DNA from: Actinomycetes bacterium | Lineage (GTDB): Bacteria; Actinomycetota; Acidimicrobiia; Acidimicrobiales; RAAP-2 | Direction of reading: 5' to 3' | Assembly: GCA_021799915.1 (NCBI GenBank) | Contig: JAJYZN010000068.1 | Coordinates: 1 to 12,772, forward strand | DNA length: 12,772 nt | Shown: positions 6,446 through 12,772 of the stretch, piece by piece | How positions within the stretch are numbered: position 1 is the stretch's first letter | Layout: the number at the start of each line of letters is the position of its first letter | Program-made: the position numbers and the translations under genes | The notes under the pieces: generated by a model | Database searches by the model: none | What the model was told of the DNA's origin: nothing | The model's input: only the letters and a program-made list of their open reading frames with translations

Positions 6446-7110
6446 CCGGCCTCCTGCAACGGGCCGTAGAGGACGATGCCCACCACGACGTAGACGACAG
6501 CGAACGGTGCGAGGATCCGGAGCCAGGACTCACCGGCGGCTGCATGCCCGAAGAGCGCGGCCGACCAGACTTCGGATCCCGACAAGAGCACGGGTGCGAG
6601 CACCGGCAGCACGAGCAGGGGAAGAAGGGTCTCTCGCACACGGAGCCCAGCCGACAGCGCTCCGTAGATCACCCCGGCAGCCGCGAGGCCGACGGTGGCC
6701 AGCAGCGAGGCGACGACGGCCAGCCAGATCACATGGAGGCGCACACCGAAAAAGAGCGTGATCCCCGCCCAGAGGGCCACTTGGAGCAGAGCGAGCTGGA
6801 CCGCCACCGCTGCGGTCTTGCCGAGGAACACGCCGGCAGGATCGACTCCCGACAGCCGCAAGCCGTCCCTCGTGCCTTCACCGGACTCGATGGCGAAACT
6901 TCGCTGGGTCGCGAGAACGGTGGAGAACAGGACTGCCAGCCAGAACAGCCCCGGCGCCGCGTCGTGCAAGGTGGACGGTCCGGGCCCCAAGGCGAACGCG
7001 GAGAGGATCAGGACCAGCAAGGAGAAGGGCAGGACCTGCCAGAGCGCCACGCGCGAGCGGGCTTCGATCCGCAGGTCCTTCCCGGCGATCAGGAGGGCGT
7101 CACGCCACAT
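6442..7110 (-). CDS. ccmB: CcmB, membrane subunit of the CcmAB ABC transporter
   Basis: CcmB is the permease partner of CcmA in the complex that releases heme-loaded CcmE. The 222-residue product opens MWRDALLIAGKDLRIEARSR, the usual cytosolic start. It has the LFWLAVLFSTVLATQRSFAIESGEGTRDGL-type segment that CcmB proteins carry before helix 3, and about six membrane helices in all. I chose ATG 7110 because GAGGAG lies 8 bases upstream; the frame stays open to 7161 but the extra residues are not family-like. The start lies inside the 3' end of ccmA (11-base overlap), and the stop overlaps the ccmC start as ATGA. Confidence 0.93.
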   Translation of the reverse strand: MWRDALLIAGKDLRIEARSRVALWQVLPFSLLVLILSAFALGPGPSTLHDAAPGLFWLAVLFSTVLATQRSFAIESGEGTRDGLRLSGVDPAGVFLGKTAAVAVQLALLQVALWAGITLFFGVRLHVIWLAVVASLLATVGLAAAGVIYGALSAGLRVRETLLPLLVLPVLAPVLLSGSEVWSAALFGHAAAGESWLRILAPFAVVYVVVGIVLYGPLQEAG

Positions 7111-7840
7111 GGGCCGTCTCCTCTGATGGGGGGACCGCCTCGAGCACCGGTCGCCGTCCACCGCGCTGCTCGTCGACCACCCTGCCGCCGGTCATCGTCA
7201 CCGCTCGATCGGCCAATGGCACTGCCAGATCGGGCTCGTGCGAGGAGAGCAGGACCGCCGCTCCACCACCTGCGGCCTCGGCGATGAGGTCGGCCAGGAG
7301 CCGGCGGGTGGCTCCGTCGAGGCCGGCGTGAGGCTCGTCGAGGAGCCAGAGCTCGGGCGTGCGCGCGACCAGTGCAGCCAGCGCGACCCGGCGGCGCTGA
7401 CCGGCCGAGAGCCGCGCCACCGGCGTGCGCCGGAGCCTCCCGACGATACCCAGCCGCTCGAGCGCCGGATCGACCCGCGACGTGGGAAGCCCCGCCGCCC
7501 GAACGGCGAACCGCACGTTCTCTGCCGCCGTGAGCTCGTCGTAGAGCGGCGCAGCATGGCCCAGCAGACCCACCCGGAGCCGGACGTGAGTGGGGTCCTG
7601 CCGGAGATCCTCGCCCAGCACTTCGGCAGCGCCCGACGTCACGGGCAGCAGGCCTGCGCACGTACGCAGCAAGCTGGTCTTCCCTGCCCCGTTGGGACCC
7701 AGCACCACCACCACCTCGCCTGCGGAGACGGTCAGGTCCACCCCCGAGAGGGCGGGGAACCGGCCGGCGAGGGCGACGGCGGAGCGGAGGTGGACTGCTG
7801 CAGGCATGGACGTCTCGGACATGCTACGGGCGTCGGGCAC
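7100..7840 (-). CDS. ccmA: CcmA, ATPase of the heme exporter CcmAB
   Basis: This is a 246-residue ABC ATPase. Its Walker A is GPNGAGKTS (48-56), the signature is LSAGQRRR (144-151), Walker B is LWLLDEP with Asp168 and Glu169, and the switch histidine is His201 in SSHE. The segment LGHAAPLYDELTAAENVRF matches the CcmA subfamily; Ala replaces the usual Q-loop glutamine after Gly-His. The enzyme powers release of holo-CcmE from CcmC and CcmD. The start is uncertain: GTG 7840 gives the longest frame, and ATG 7822 or ATG 7807 are possible because no clear ribosome binding site precedes 7840. It follows ccdA by 40 bases and overlaps ccmB by 11. Confidence 0.93.
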   Translation of the reverse strand: MPDARSMSETSMPAAVHLRSAVALAGRFPALSGVDLTVSAGEVVVVLGPNGAGKTSLLRTCAGLLPVTSGAAEVLGEDLRQDPTHVRLRVGLLGHAAPLYDELTAAENVRFAVRAAGLPTSRVDPALERLGIVGRLRRTPVARLSAGQRRRVALAALVARTPELWLLDEPHAGLDGATRRLLADLIAEAAGGGAAVLLSSHEPDLAVPLADRAVTMTGGRVVDEQRGGRRPVLEAVPPSEETAHVA

Positions 7841-7880
7841 CCCGGGGCCAAGCAGGCAGAATCCGCCTGGACGACGCTGG

Positions 7881-8855
7881 TCAGCTCGTCGTGAGGCGGT
7901 GCAGACCCAGCGCGTTCAGCAAGTCAGAGAACTCGGCCGACAGCCAGCCGAGCTGCCCCGCGAGGAGGAGGGCCCCGAAGGCGACGAGGATCCCGCCGGT
8001 GACGAGGTGCACCACCCAGAGCCGTTGGCGGGCTCTGGCCAGTACCCCGGTCAGGCGGCCGAACGCCAGCCCGGTGACGAGGAACGGCACGCCGAGCCCC
8101 AAGGAGTAGGCGAACAGGAGCACGACGCCCCCGCCCAAGGTGGCCCTGGTGGACGCCAGGCCGAGGACAGCGGCCAGGACGGGGCCGATGCACGGCGTCC
8201 ACGCGAACGCGAACGCCATCCCCATGACCGGTGCGGCCCACGCACCGAGCGCCGACGGACGGACGTGGAAACGGTGCTCGCCGACCAGCCAGCCCACCAG
8301 CCAGCCCACCGGTCCGGCAGTACCCGCGCCGAGGCGCTTCCACGCGGACGAGGGCAGGCTCCCGATCAGGAGCACTGCGCCCAAGGCGACGATCACGGCA
8401 CCACTCAGCGAAGTGAGGGCAGCCTTGTGCGCTCCGAGGAGGTGCCCGAGCCCCGATGCGCCGGCCCCGAGCGCGACGAACACCACCGTGAACCCGGCAA
8501 TGAAGAGCAGCACGCCGCGAACGAGCGGTGCGGGAGGGCGACCCGGCGCTCGTGCTCGCAGGGCGGATCGCAGCGCGTGGTCGGCCGGCGCGTGGCGCTC
8601 GCCCCCTTCTCCGGCTCCCCCACCGCGCAGGGCGCCGACGAGTGCCACCGCTGGCTGCTCAGAAGCGTGAGAGACGGAGGCTCGCCCGACCGATTCGAGC
8701 TCTGCTGCCGACAGGCCCGACACCATCGAGAGATACCCCGGGACCAGCGGCAGCACACACGGCGAGAGGAACGACAGGATGCCGGCGCCGAACGAGACGA
8801 GGATCCCCAGCGGGTCGGCGGTGATCGCCCCTACCGAGACCGAAGGTGCGATCAC
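7881..8855 (-). CDS. ccdA: CcdA/DsbD-family membrane thiol transporter
   Basis: CcdA carries electrons from cytosolic thioredoxin across the membrane to CcmG. The 324-residue product has the paired redox cysteines in their family settings, LSPCVLPLVPGY (Cys33) and WTPCIGPVL (Cys222). About six membrane helices are visible. Common CcdA proteins are about 220-250 residues. This one is longer because of a hydrophilic loop of roughly 55-60 residues between the first two helices (about 52-110) and a shorter loop near 170-200. The first codon, GTG 8855, has no strong ribosome binding site, and a slightly later start is possible. It lies 43 bases after gmd and 40 before ccmA, which supports a role in cytochrome c maturation. 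Confidence 0.88.
   Translation of the reverse strand: MIAPSVSVGAITADPLGILVSFGAGILSFLSPCVLPLVPGYLSMVSGLSAAELESVGRASVSHASEQPAVALVGALRGGGAGEGGERHAPADHALRSALRARAPGRPPAPLVRGVLLFIAGFTVVFVALGAGASGLGHLLGAHKAALTSLSGAVIVALGAVLLIGSLPSSAWKRLGAGTAGPVGWLVGWLVGEHRFHVRPSALGAWAAPVMGMAFAFAWTPCIGPVLAAVLGLASTRATLGGGVVLLFAYSLGLGVPFLVTGLAFGRLTGVLARARQRLWVVHLVTGGILVAFGALLLAGQLGWLSAEFSDLLNALGLHRLTTS
8284..8307 (-). repeat. 12-bp tandem duplication inside ccdA
   Basis: ACCAGCCAGCCC occurs twice in a row (8284-8295 and 8296-8307). It produces the repeated tetrapeptide Gly-Trp-Leu-Val in the middle of CcdA, just after the third helix. The frame is preserved. Confidence 0.8.
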
Positions 8856-8898
8856 GGCGAGAGCCGGGGCCTCGTGAGCAGAAGACCGGACAATCCAC

Positions 8899-9870
8899 TC
8901 AACGCGTTTGTTCCCGAACCGTCTCCAAGTCGGCCCGCACCATCATCTCGACCAACGCCCCGAAATCCACCTCGCGGCGCCATCCGAGCACACGCTCCGC
9001 CTTGGAGGGGTCCCCGACCAGAAGGTCGACTTCGGCGGGACGGAGGAACTTCTCGTCGACAACCACGTGCTGTTCCCAGTCGAGATCGGCGGCAGCGAAC
9101 GCCAGCTCACACAGCTCACGCACCGAATGCGTCGAACCGGTTGCGACCACGAAGTCGTCGGGGGCATCCTGCTGGAGCATGAGCCACATCGCCCGCACGT
9201 AGTCGGCGGCGTAGCCCCAGTCGCGCTGGGCGTCGAGGTTCCCCAGTGGAAGTTTGTCATCGAGCCCGCACGCGATGCGTGCGACCCCATTGGTCACCTT
9301 GCGCGTGACGAACTCGAGGCCGCGCCTTGGGGACTCGTGGTTGAAAAGGATCCCCGACGATGCGTGCAGCCCGTAGCTCTCCCGGTAATTCACGGTGATC
9401 CAGTGCCCGTAGACCTTTGCAACGCCGTAGGGGCTCCGGGGATAGAAAGGGGTGGTCTCGCGTTGGGGAACCTCGAGCACCTTGCCGAACATCTCTGACG
9501 AGCTCGCCTGGTAGTAGCGGATCTCGGGGTCGACGGTGCGCACTGCGTCGAGAAGGCGCGTCACTCCGAGCGCGGTCGTCTCGCCGGTGAGGACGGGTTG
9601 GCTCCAGCTCGTCTGCACGAACGACTGGGCAGCCAGGTTGTACACCTCGTCGGGACGGTGGTCGCGCAGCACCGAGATCAGCGATGCCTCGTCCAAGAGG
9701 TCACCCGCCACCAGTGACACCCGGTCTTGGATATGGGCGATCCGCTCGAACGTGACCGTGCTGGACCGCCGCACCATGCCGACGACTTCGTACCCCTGGT
9801 CGAGGAGGAACTCCGCCAGGTACGACCCGTCTTGGCCGGTCACCCCGGTGATCAGTGCCCTCTTTGCCAT
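8899..9870 (-). CDS. gmd: GDP-mannose 4,6-dehydratase
   Basis: The enzyme converts GDP-mannose to GDP-4-keto-6-deoxymannose, the first step to GDP-fucose, GDP-rhamnose and related sugars of surface glycans. The 323-residue protein is a short-chain dehydrogenase/reductase of the extended type. It has the NADP-binding [10 protein letters not shown] (Gly9, Gly12, Gly15), the RRSS loop of GMD enzymes, QASSSEMFG with Ser125 and Glu126, and RSPYGVAK with Tyr148 and Lys152. [15 protein letters not shown] and [17 protein letters not shown] are typical of the family. The ATG at 9870 has GAGGGAG about 9 bases upstream. No other sugar-nucleotide genes are visible nearby, so its product's use is not clear from this window. 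Its own promoter may also serve the ccm genes downstream. Confidence 0.95.
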   Translation of the reverse strand: MAKRALITGVTGQDGSYLAEFLLDQGYEVVGMVRRSSTVTFERIAHIQDRVSLVAGDLLDEASLISVLRDHRPDEVYNLAAQSFVQTSWSQPVLTGETTALGVTRLLDAVRTVDPEIRYYQASSSEMFGKVLEVPQRETTPFYPRSPYGVAKVYGHWITVNYRESYGLHASSGILFNHESPRRGLEFVTRKVTNGVARIACGLDDKLPLGNLDAQRDWGYAADYVRAMWLMLQQDAPDDFVVATGSTHSVRELCELAFAAADLDWEQHVVVDEKFLRPAEVDLLVGDPSKAERVLGWRREVDFGALVEMMVRADLETVREQTR

Positions 9871-9939
9871 GCCGTCGCACTCCCTCGCTCTCGCGCACCG
9901 GTCGTGCCCTGCCGAGACAGGACGCCCTGCGCCCCTCTT

Positions 9940-9967
9940 ACGGTACTCGAACGAACTGACGCGGCAA
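9940..9967 (-). promoter_or_regulatory. Candidate promoter of gmd (and possibly the ccd-ccm operon)
   Basis: On the minus strand TTGCCG (9967-9962) is followed after 16 bases by TACCGT (9945-9940). Both boxes fit the housekeeping pattern of high-GC actinobacteria. A transcript would begin near 9933, giving a leader of about 60 bases before the gmd ATG. No other promoter of this quality is seen before ccdA or ccmA. Confidence 0.5.
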
Positions 9968-9983
9968 CGATGCTCCTCAGAGG

Positions 9984-10011
9984 CCCGAGCACCCGCCGAG
10001 CTGCGCTCGGG
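9984..10011 (-). terminator. Possible hairpin terminator of the GH1 gene
   Basis: CCCGAGC at 9984-9990 pairs with GCTCGGG at 10005-10011 around a 14-base loop, about 40 bases beyond the GH1 stop. Outer GAGGC/GGCCTC arms may extend it. There is no T-run, which is common for high-GC actinobacterial hairpins. It lies just upstream of the gmd promoter. Confidence 0.3.
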
Positions 10012-10050
10012 TCGTCGGCCTCGCCGGACGCGCGCTCCCCCACCGCCCGA

Positions 10051-11646
10051 TCACGCGAGGTGGTGGCCGGTCCGGTACTCCTCGATGGCTCGGCGATATG
10101 CCCCCGGGGCATCGGCCCCGGCCCCATCGGTGTCGAGCCACCGCACACCGCGCCGCCCGCGGGTGCGGTCCATGCCGTAGAGGCCGAAGCGCGGCTCGTA
10201 GGAGCCCCACTCGTAGTTGTCCACCAGCGACCAGTGGAGGTACATCGTCACCGGGGCGCCGCGCTCGACGGCGTCGGAGACTGCGGCGACGTGGCGAGCC
10301 ACGTAGCGCTCCCGGTCCCAGCCATCCGCACGCGGGTAGGCCCGAGCCCGCCGCACCCGGGTGGCCATGCCGTTCTCCACGATCCACAACGGGAGGCCCG
10401 GGGTGAGCTGGTGCTGCTCGACGCACCACGACGCCATTGCCTCCGGGTCGGCCGCGGTGTCCCACAGGGCGGTGTCCGCCTGCCAGCGTCTCCCTCCCGA
10501 CGACTGGCGCCCGGGCAGGCGCAGCCAGTGGCTGGCCACGGGGTCGTACCAGTCGAACCCCACGGCGTCGATCGCTGCACCTGTACCTGCGCCAGCGCCA
10601 GCGCCTGCGGCGAAGACCTCGTCGACCACCCTGCGCGGCGAGGGCCGCCGCATCCGGGCCCGCAGGGCGCTCGTCCCCACGCCCCTCACACCTGCGAAGG
10701 CCTCCGACGCCCCCCCACCCGGCGGTCCGTACGGAGAGATGCCGGCGCTCAGAGAGCGCAAGCCCCGCTCGACCACCCCTGCAGCCAAAGCCCCCCACCG
10801 GTCCCCGGCGACCCGCCGGGCACTCCCCGCGCCGGAGATGGGCGCGCTCACGCCGTCGTGATAGGCCCGGCGCTGGCCGATCCACGAGTCCAGCTCGCCA
10901 CGGCTCACCCCGTGGGCCGGTGCCACCAGCAGGTCGAGCAGCAGGCGGTCGAAGTCGTAGAGGGTCGACGCGCTCGTGTTGGTCGTGACGAGAGCATCCG
11001 GCTGGACCCCGCGGATCGCCCGCCGGGCGAGGACGTGGGCGGTCAAGAGGTTGTCCAGCACCGCCCACGCGTCGCTGAACGCGCCCCGTCGCCCCGGCGG
11101 GGTGGCGCCGGCCACCCAGCCTGCGAGGGCGACGATGTTGGGCTCGTTCACCGTGATCCAGTGCCGGCAGTGCTCGGCCAGGCGGGGCACGATCCGGCCG
11201 ACATGGGCGGCGAAACGGTCGGGCGACCCCGGCGTGAGCCAGAACTCCTCGCCGAGCCACCACGGATGCGTGAAGTGGTGGAGGGTGACCACCGGCGCCA
11301 TCCCCCGCGACCCGCACATCTCGAGGATCTCGACGTAGCGGTCGAGCGCGGCGTCGTCGACGACGTCTCGCTCGGGCTCGAGGCGGGCCCACTCCACCGA
11401 GAGCCGGAAGGCGTCGCACCCGAGCGCGGCGGCCCGATCGAGCGCCTCTTCGGGCTGCCGCCAGAAGTCGCACGCGATCCCCGAGGGCTCCACCCACCCG
11501 CTGCGCTCCCAACGGATCCAGTTGTTGGCCGGCTCCCCCGGGCCGTTGTAGCCACCCTCGACCTGGTACCCGGCGGTGGCGACCCCGAAGAGGACGCCGG
11601 GCTCGGCCGGATCCGGTCGCGGGCGTTGCGGCATGCCGACCAGCAT
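10051..11646 (-). CDS. Glycoside hydrolase family 1 (beta-glucosidase-like)
   Basis: The 531-residue protein has the GH1 barrel. FGVATAGYQVEGG is at the start, and RLSVEWARLEPERD and VVTLHHFTHPWW follow. ITVNEPN carries the acid/base Glu168, and LWIVENGMA carries the nucleophile Glu424. LHWSLVDNYEWGSYEPRFGLYGMD closes the active site. Both catalytic residues are present, so the enzyme should be active; the sugar specificity cannot be read. No signal peptide is seen, so it is probably cytosolic. GH1 enzymes are about 440-480 residues; the excess is mostly an insertion at about 255-355 with low-complexity Ala-Gly sequence near 347-357. The start is uncertain: ATG 11646 and ATG 11634 are both possible and neither has a clear ribosome binding site. 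It is transcribed toward gmd, but nothing ties the two functionally. Confidence 0.85.
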   Translation of the reverse strand: MLVGMPQRPRPDPAEPGVLFGVATAGYQVEGGYNGPGEPANNWIRWERSGWVEPSGIACDFWRQPEEALDRAAALGCDAFRLSVEWARLEPERDVVDDAALDRYVEILEMCGSRGMAPVVTLHHFTHPWWLGEEFWLTPGSPDRFAAHVGRIVPRLAEHCRHWITVNEPNIVALAGWVAGATPPGRRGAFSDAWAVLDNLLTAHVLARRAIRGVQPDALVTTNTSASTLYDFDRLLLDLLVAPAHGVSRGELDSWIGQRRAYHDGVSAPISGAGSARRVAGDRWGALAAGVVERGLRSLSAGISPYGPPGGGASEAFAGVRGVGTSALRARMRRPSPRRVVDEVFAAGAGAGAGTGAAIDAVGFDWYDPVASHWLRLPGRQSSGGRRWQADTALWDTAADPEAMASWCVEQHQLTPGLPLWIVENGMATRVRRARAYPRADGWDRERYVARHVAAVSDAVERGAPVTMYLHWSLVDNYEWGSYEPRFGLYGMDRTRGRRGVRWLDTDGAGADAPGAYRRAIEEYRTGHHLA

Positions 11647-11713
11647 GGCACGCGGAAATTCGGGGTGGCCGCGCCGGGGGCGCCCAGGTCCCGGCGGCGG
11701 CATACGCAGTGGC

Positions 11714-11741
11714 GTGCCGACCCGCGCCGGCGCGGTAGCGT
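11714..11741 (+). promoter_or_regulatory. Weak promoter candidate of the crotonase gene
   Basis: GTGCCG (11714-11719) is followed 16 bases later by TAGCGT (11736-11741), close to the TTGCCG/TAnnnT pattern. A start of transcription near 11748 would leave a leader of about 110 bases. A perfect palindrome fills the spacer. The -35 box is imperfect, so this is tentative. Confidence 0.25.
11722..11735. repeat. Perfect 14-bp palindrome in the divergent intergenic region
   Basis: CCGCGCCGGCGCGG is its own reverse complement. It lies between the GH1 and crotonase genes and exactly inside the spacer of the candidate crotonase promoter. It could be an operator for a dimeric repressor. Such GC palindromes also occur by chance in DNA of this composition. 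Confidence 0.4.
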
Positions 11742-11860
11742 CGCTCCCTGCGGGCGGCCGGGGTGGACCCGGCGGCGCGGCGGTCCGGCGGATGCGGTCC
11801 GTCGGCCTCCACGGCATGAGACCCGGAGCACCCGAGACTGGAAGAAGGGAGCGATCCACG

Positions 11861-12634
11861 ATGGCTGACGAGGTATTGAGGGAACGCCGGGGGCACGTCG
11901 AGATCCTCACGATCAACCGGCCCGACGCGCGCAACGCCATCAACGGCGCGGTGAGCCAGGCCATGTCGGCGGCGTTCGACGAGCTGACCGACGACGACGA
12001 CGCGTGGGTCGTGGTGCTCACCGGCAGCGGAGAGAAAGCCTTCTCGGCCGGGATGGACTTGAAAGCGTTCTCGTCGGGCGAGGGCGCGTCGATCATCGGG
12101 GCGACGGGGGGCTTCGCCGGGATCGCGAAACGCGACTTCCCCAAACCCCTCATCGCCGCGGTGAACGGTTCGGCGTTGGCCGGCGGCTGCGAGATCGTGC
12201 TCTCGTGCGACCTGGTGGTGGCCGCGGAACATGCGACCTTTGGCATTCCCGAGGTCAAGCGCGGCCTCATCGCAGGAGCGGGCGGTCTGATCCGTCTCCC
12301 CAAGCGCCTGCCGATGGCCGTGGCCCTGGAGCTGGCGCTGACCGGCGACCCCATCGACTCGGCCCGGGCCCTCGCGCTCGGCCTGGTCAACCGGGTGGTC
12401 CCGGCCGAGCGCCTGATGGACGAGGCACTGGCGTTGGCCGAGACGATCGCCCAAAACGCGCCGCTGGCCGTGCGGCACTCCAAGGCGGTCATGCGCCACT
12501 CGGCCGACGTGAGCGAAGCCGAAGGCTGGAAGCTCAACGACGCGTCGGTCGGCGTGGTCTTCTCGTCGGCCGACGCGATGGAGGGACCGATCGCCTTCGC
12601 CGAGAAGCGGGCGCCCAACTGGCAGGGCCGGTAG
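11861..12634 (+). CDS. Enoyl-CoA hydratase/isomerase family protein (crotonase)
   Basis: The 257-residue protein belongs to the crotonase superfamily, which hydrates or isomerises acyl-CoA in fatty acid or related catabolism. It has EILTINRPDARNAIN at the start. FSAGMDLKAF (61-70) and GSALAGGCEI (103-112) form the oxyanion hole, and GIPEVKRGLIAGAGGLIRLP follows. Both glutamates used by true hydratases are present: Glu111 in GGCE and Glu131 in IPE. Length is normal. The ATG at 11861 follows an AAGGGAG ribosome binding site; an upstream in-frame extension to 11576 overlaps the GH1 start and is rejected. It is the first clear rightward gene and is divergent from the GH1 gene. The exact substrate is not readable from the sequence. 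Confidence 0.9.
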   Translation: MADEVLRERRGHVEILTINRPDARNAINGAVSQAMSAAFDELTDDDDAWVVVLTGSGEKAFSAGMDLKAFSSGEGASIIGATGGFAGIAKRDFPKPLIAAVNGSALAGGCEIVLSCDLVVAAEHATFGIPEVKRGLIAGAGGLIRLPKRLPMAVALELALTGDPIDSARALALGLVNRVVPAERLMDEALALAETIAQNAPLAVRHSKAVMRHSADVSEAEGWKLNDASVGVVFSSADAMEGPIAFAEKRAPNWQGR

Positions 12635-12683
12635 GTCTGGCCGCTCGCGAGGACCGCTGGCCGCAAGTGCACGGAGCTCGGCA

Positions 12684-12772
12684 GTGCTGACCACGCCGGT
12701 CGGCGTCCCGGGTCTCCTCGCCTCGTCGGCAGGGCTCGCGCCGGCCCTCACCACGGTCCGCCTGGGGCTCCA
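12684..12772 (+). CDS. Probable 5' end of an unidentified gene running off the right edge
   Basis: A frame begins at GTG 12684, 7 bases after a GGAG ribosome binding site, and stays open to the end. Its 29 whole codons have G or C at nearly every third position (only a GGT and a GCA break the pattern), as in real genes of this GC content. The peptide begins M-L-T-T-P-V-G-V-P-G-L-L-A-S-S. I do not recognise the family. It lies 50 bases after the crotonase stop on the same strand and may be in one operon with it. Confidence 0.4.
   Translation, partial: MLTTPVGVPGLLASSAGLAPALTTVRLGL

Noticed and set aside
11647..12672. N-terminal extension of the GH1 frame to 12672
   Set aside because: The extra residues are antisense to the crotonase coding region. 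GH1 homology begins just after 11634, so only the start at 11646 or 11634 is credible.
12635..12683. Terminator after the crotonase gene
   Set aside because: Only a direct repeat of CTGGCCGC is visible, not an inverted one, and no T-run follows, so I cannot support a terminator.
9977..12754. Minus-strand frame of 925 codons spanning the GH1 and crotonase region
   Set aside because: It is out of frame with GH1 and antisense to the crotonase; the composition is a mixture of shadow sequence without any domain.

Overview
This is a high-GC window with frequent GTG starts and TTGCCG/TAnnnT-type promoter spacing. Together with the gene content this suggests an actinobacterium, perhaps of the Acidimicrobiia type; that placement is inference. 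Most of the window is one leftward (minus-strand) block of c-type cytochrome maturation genes of System I (Ccm).

Layout from left to right. Positions 1-610 hold insertion-sequence debris: an outer IS21-type end at 610, two 21-bp subterminal repeats, a truncated IstA-like gene, and at the left edge a start codon with a strong ribosome binding site inside a hairpin, possibly the next transposition gene. Positions 625-8855 hold the cytochrome c maturation genes, read right to left: ccdA, ccmA, ccmB, ccmC, ccmD (a 50-residue gene), ccmE, ccmF, ccmG, ccmH and a ccmI-like TPR gene. Most neighbours overlap by 4-11 bases, so they are probably one translationally coupled operon. Upstream of ccdA, in the same direction, is gmd (GDP-mannose 4,6-dehydratase, 8899-9870) with a good promoter candidate at 9940-9967; with only 43 bases between gmd and ccdA, that promoter may drive the whole block. 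Next is a leftward family 1 glycoside hydrolase (10051-11646), then a roughly 210-base divergent intergenic region with a perfect 14-bp palindrome, then a rightward enoyl-CoA hydratase/crotonase (11861-12634) and a probable partial gene running off the right edge.

How the Ccm genes work together, from knowledge of the families. CcmA and CcmB form the ABC motor. CcmC, helped by CcmD, loads heme onto CcmE. CcmF, with CcmH and CcmI, attaches heme from CcmE to the CXXCH motifs of apocytochromes. CcdA carries reducing power across the membrane to CcmG and CcmH, which keep those cysteines reduced. No apocytochrome c gene is visible here.

Unusual points: the CcmC tryptophan-rich signature has Thr where Asp is usual; short in-frame tandem repeats recur in ccmH, ccmE, ccmF and ccdA; an IS end lies 14 bases beyond the last operon gene; and the GH1 enzyme carries a large insertion. 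I see no clearly new multigene system. The core is a recognisable pathway with unusual details.
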